Assembly: GCF_019656315.1 (NCBI RefSeq)
Contig: NZ_BPLU01000008.1
Location: 248,001-312,000, forward strand
DNA: 64,000 nt
Origin: Flavobacterium sp. UMI-01
GTDB taxonomy: Bacteria; Bacteroidota; Bacteroidia; Flavobacteriales; Flavobacteriaceae
Direction: 5' to 3'
Made by a program: the position numbers and the translations under genes. Positions 61,488 through 64,000 of the stretch are shown in pieces; the first letter of the stretch is position 1, and every line of letters begins with the position of its first letter. The notes below the pieces were generated by a model. The model saw only the letters and a list, made by a program, of their open reading frames with translations. It was not told the DNA's origin and ran no database searches.

Positions 61488-62171
61488 TTAGAGTTTAAAA
61501 GTTACTAGTCCGTAATCCATTGTTATAATCTGCCCCGACATGGATTTTGCTTTGTCAGAAATCAGAAAATCAACCATATCCGCCACTTCCTTAACATTCA
61601 AATAGCCTTTCAAAGGGTGTCTTTCTACCATGTTTTCTCTCATACGTTCGTTGCGTAATATGCCTGCCGCCAGAGGGGTGTCAGTGATGGTTGGCGCAAT
61701 CGCATTGATGCGTACACTTCCTGCAAGTTCAGCACCTAAGGATTTTACTAATCCTTCAATGGCTGCTTTGGCAGTAGCCACACTCGCATGATAGGGCATA
61801 CCTAATTTAGTAGCTACGGTACTAAAAAGAACAATGGAAGGTGCATTGCTATTTTTGAGAATGGGCAAATACTTTTGAATCGCTTTTACAGCACCCATTA
61901 CGTTGATTTCAAAATCGTTCCTGAAATCTTCAACACTTAAATTGCCAATAGGTTTGAGATTGATAGTACCCGGACAATAAATCAAAGCATCAATATCCTC
62001 AATTTCCGGTAAGGCATCTTGAGTAATATCAACACTATGATGCAATAAGTTTGGATGGGAAACATCAGGTGCGTTTCGGCTTAAATTAATCACTTTATTA
62101 GCTTCCAATTGGTTAAGTAAAACGGCGCTTCCTATGCCTTTACTTCCTCCTATGATGAGTATGTTTTTCAT
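61488..62171 (-). CDS. SDR family oxidoreductase
   Basis: A 227-aa classical short-chain dehydrogenase. GGSKGIGSAVLLNQL near the start is the cofactor glycine motif, ALIYCPGTINL the NxG-like motif, and FSTVATKLGMPYHASVATAKAAIEG (near residue 137) the region of the S and YxxxK motif; here Tyr-His-Ala-Ser-Val-Ala-Thr-Ala-Lys gives Y and K with altered spacing. Substrate unknown. Between two genes of the same leftward set. Confidence 0.82.
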   Translation of the reverse strand: MKNILIIGGSKGIGSAVLLNQLEANKVINLSRNAPDVSHPNLLHHSVDITQDALPEIEDIDALIYCPGTINLKPIGNLSVEDFRNDFEINVMGAVKAIQKYLPILKNSNAPSIVLFSTVATKLGMPYHASVATAKAAIEGLVKSLGAELAGSVRINAIAPTITDTPLAAGILRNERMRENMVERHPLKGYLNVKEVADMVDFLISDKAKSMSGQIITMDYGLVTFKL

Positions 62172-62174
62172 GTA

Positions 62175-62453
62175 TTATCGTTTCGAAATTTTATTAATAC
62201 TAATTTGTCGTTGTCGGGAGCATTTAAACCGCCCTTTTTCAAAAACGCGTAGTTTTTCATGTTTTGTTTTTCTACCTTGAACACGTTCGCGCCACATTCT
62301 AAAACTAGAAGGTTTCAGTTCTAATCGCATCAAGTTGATTACTTCCTGCTCCTTTAGACCAAATTGCATTTTGATGGCTTCAAATGTGGTTCGGTCTTCC
62401 CAAGCCATCTCTATAATTCTATCTTTAGCGAGATCGTCGAGTATTGTTTTCAT
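62175..62453 (-). CDS. TIGR03643 family protein
   Basis: A 92-aa basic protein. TILDDLAKDRIIEMAWEDRTTFEAIKMQFGLKEQEV matches the TIGR03643 family, short helical proteins often near light-response or photolyase genes. The helix-turn pattern and basic tail (RGRKTKHEKLRV, KGRFKCSRQRQIS) suggest nucleic-acid binding. It is joined to the upstream AarF gene by a one-base overlap. Confidence 0.88.
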   Translation of the reverse strand: MKTILDDLAKDRIIEMAWEDRTTFEAIKMQFGLKEQEVINLMRLELKPSSFRMWRERVQGRKTKHEKLRVFEKGRFKCSRQRQISINKISKR

Positions 62454-63754
62454 TATCGGTATTTTTCAAATTGATTGACTACAATAGTGGCTTTCAAATC
62501 AAAAAGGAGATGATACAAACCAAAAAATGTTCTGTTCATATAAATAAAATGTTTGGAGCCACGGTTTCCGTTCATTTTCTTTAGATGGGTATCTTTGGAA
62601 AAACGTTCGCCTAATTGGGCAATACTGTTGAAAAATTTCTCGTTAGAAAAATCAAATACTTCAAATTGAAGCGGTTGGGTAAACACGGACAATAAATCGT
62701 AAAATAGTTGAGTGAAATAGTCGATTTCGTCTTCTGAATCATCCTTGCGTAAAATTTCGAGTTCAAATAATTTGGCACGAAATAATTTTGGGTCGTTAAT
62801 GATTTTTTTATCAACCAATTCAAAATAAGGAATGTAAAAGTCCTCTGGAATGGCTTTCATGCACCCAAAATCAAGTGCTACTAATTCGTTTTGATGGTTT
62901 ACCAAGAAATTACCAGGATGTGGGTCAGCATGTACTTTTTTAAGAATATGAATTTGATACATATAAAAATCCCATAAAGCTTGGCCAAGTTTATTGGCAA
63001 TCTCAGGATTGGTGTTTTTAAATTCTGAGAGATGTACTCCTGACATCCAGTCCATTGTAATGATTTTTTGAGATGAAAATTCAGGATAATAGTTAGGGAA
63101 TCGCAGATTATCTATTTTTTTGCAAGCCTTAACCACTTCTTGACTTTGAGCGAGTTCTAATTCATAATTAGTTTCCTCAATCAATTTGTCTTCAACTTCT
63201 TTAAAATATTTATCAGAGTCTTTTCCTTGCAAATTAAACATTCGGATAGCAATGGGTTTTACTAAGGCTAAATCAGAGGAAATGCTGTTCGCAACACCGG
63301 GATATTGAATTTTAACAGCTAGTTTTTTCCCTTCTTTAACAGCTAAGTGTACTTGTCCTATACTAGCTGCGTTGATGGAGTTGGGATTAAACTCATCAAA
63401 AATTTCGTAAGGCGTTTTACCAAAATTCGATTTGAATGTTTTTAAAACTAATGGAGCCGATAAGGGTGGTACAGAGAATTGAGAAAGCGAAAATTTCTCA
63501 ACATAGGCTTGTGGCAGAAAGTTTTTGTCCATGCTCAACATTTGCGCAACTTTCAAAGCACTTCCTTTTAAACTTTTGAGGCCATCGTAGATATCCTCAG
63601 CGTTTTCTTCGTTTAATTTGTCGCGAGTCAAATCACTATTGACAATTTTTTCGCCATAGTATTTCAAGTAGTTGACACCTACTTTAGCACCTGTTTGTAC
63701 CAGTTTAGTAGCTCTTTCTATTTTTGAAGTAGGGATGTAGTCTATTGTTTTCAT
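62453..63754 (-). CDS. ABC1/UbiB-family atypical kinase
   Basis: A 433-aa AarF/UbiB kinase-like protein. KGSALKVAQMLSMD near residue 50 is the family's KxGQ-like extension in modified form, KLAVKIQYPGV the ATP-site Lys, and VHADPHPGNFLV with LDFGCMKAI the catalytic loop and DFG. Members support isoprenoid-lipid (quinone) metabolism; here carotenoid neighbours suggest an isoprenoid role. Four bases overlap the upstream regulator gene. No transmembrane pair is evident at the end. Confidence 0.9.
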   Translation of the reverse strand: MKTIDYIPTSKIERATKLVQTGAKVGVNYLKYYGEKIVNSDLTRDKLNEENAEDIYDGLKSLKGSALKVAQMLSMDKNFLPQAYVEKFSLSQFSVPPLSAPLVLKTFKSNFGKTPYEIFDEFNPNSINAASIGQVHLAVKEGKKLAVKIQYPGVANSISSDLALVKPIAIRMFNLQGKDSDKYFKEVEDKLIEETNYELELAQSQEVVKACKKIDNLRFPNYYPEFSSQKIITMDWMSGVHLSEFKNTNPEIANKLGQALWDFYMYQIHILKKVHADPHPGNFLVNHQNELVALDFGCMKAIPEDFYIPYFELVDKKIINDPKLFRAKLFELEILRKDDSEDEIDYFTQLFYDLLSVFTQPLQFEVFDFSNEKFFNSIAQLGERFSKDTHLKKMNGNRGSKHFIYMNRTFFGLYHLLFDLKATIVVNQFEKYR

Positions 63755-64000
63755 GAGTGTTGTTGTATTTTTTCTTTAAAAATAAATTTCCCAAAATCCA
63801 TTAGGCTTTCCAAAGGGCTACTATTGATAAGTTCAAAACTTAGTTTAACAGATTTTTCGATGTAGATGTCTGTTTTTTCAAAAGAGGCCGAATCGTCTTC
63901 TAACCAGAATTTTAAGGTAAGTAAAAATTGAATCCAAGCGGCTTCTTGTAATGCTTTGAGTTGAATTTCTCTCGCTTTTTCTTGTTTCAAAAGATAGCTG
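63751..64000 (-). CDS. TetR-family regulator, C-terminal part
   Basis: An open frame runs out of the right edge, so only about 83 C-terminal residues are visible (SYLLKQEKAREIQLKALQEA onward to KEKIQQHS). The visible helices resemble the TetR C-terminal ligand domain; no DNA-binding domain can be seen. It overlaps the AarF gene by four bases, heads the leftward group and may regulate it. Identity as TetR is inferred from helical pattern and context. Confidence 0.6.
   Translation of the reverse strand, partial: SYLLKQEKAREIQLKALQEAAWIQFLLTLKFWLEDDSASFEKTDIYIEKSVKLSFELINSSPLESLMDFGKFIFKEKIQQHS

Overview
The window is AT-rich Bacteroidota DNA, almost certainly from a Flavobacterium or a close relative. 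The signs are promoters of the form TTG-N19-TAnnTTTG, an imelysin/HTTM/TonB iron locus, a zeaxanthin-type carotenoid cluster, and family-typical versions of TIGR03643, DUF6565, DUF4856 and DUF2911 proteins. No contig break, rRNA or CRISPR array is visible.

Positions 1 to about 25,970 are the right-hand part of a prophage with siphovirus-type morphogenesis genes. Its left end lies outside the window. Reading rightward: a truncated head protein, the major capsid protein, head-tail connector genes, the tail tube, small tail-assembly genes, a 1392-aa tape measure, two large tail-tip proteins, a fibre gene, a LamG-like adhesin, then a lysis module (holin, GH19 endolysin, spanin-like proteins). Two small leftward genes interrupt the tail block. 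After a terminator, a promoter that spans a perfect 20-bp palindrome drives a second rightward block: unknown genes, a compact SNF2-like helicase, a ParB/IbrB-like protein, a DNA methyltransferase, a PAPS-reductase/IbrA-like protein, an XRE regulator and an unknown. This block is the most system-like part of the prophage. A leftward tyrosine recombinase abuts the 3' end of tRNA-Arg(ACG), the presumed integration target.

From 26.0 to 32.6 kb is chromosomal housekeeping: apt, a conserved 47-aa protein, a TatD hydrolase, tcdA, a HAD phosphatase, a DUF2911 protein, lysA and prfA. From 32.7 to 42.2 kb is a leftward stress-type cluster: DUF6565 lipoprotein, YtxH, an Lmo0937-type membrane peptide, an outer-membrane barrel, YihY, a small anchored protein, a CHASE3-PAS-PAS histidine kinase, a response regulator, an AraC-type regulator, an AI-2E transporter, CsbD and Dps. 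Next come pyrF and a signal-less BtuF-like protein, separated by an octamer repeat.

From 44.8 to 51.1 kb is an iron-uptake operon read leftward from a consensus promoter: DUF4856 lipoprotein, imelysin, HTTM membrane protein, FecA-like TonB receptor. Then come an alpha/beta hydrolase-fold protein with an altered nucleophile elbow and a Kir-type potassium channel.

The last 10 kb is a light-response locus. A CarH/LitR-like MerR regulator with a B12-binding domain precedes crtI, crtB, crtZ, a 15-bp tandem array, a CrtYcd-type lycopene cyclase, an SRPBCC protein and a CPD photolyase. A convergent operon follows: two SDR proteins, a TIGR03643 protein, an ABC1/UbiB kinase and a truncated TetR-type regulator.
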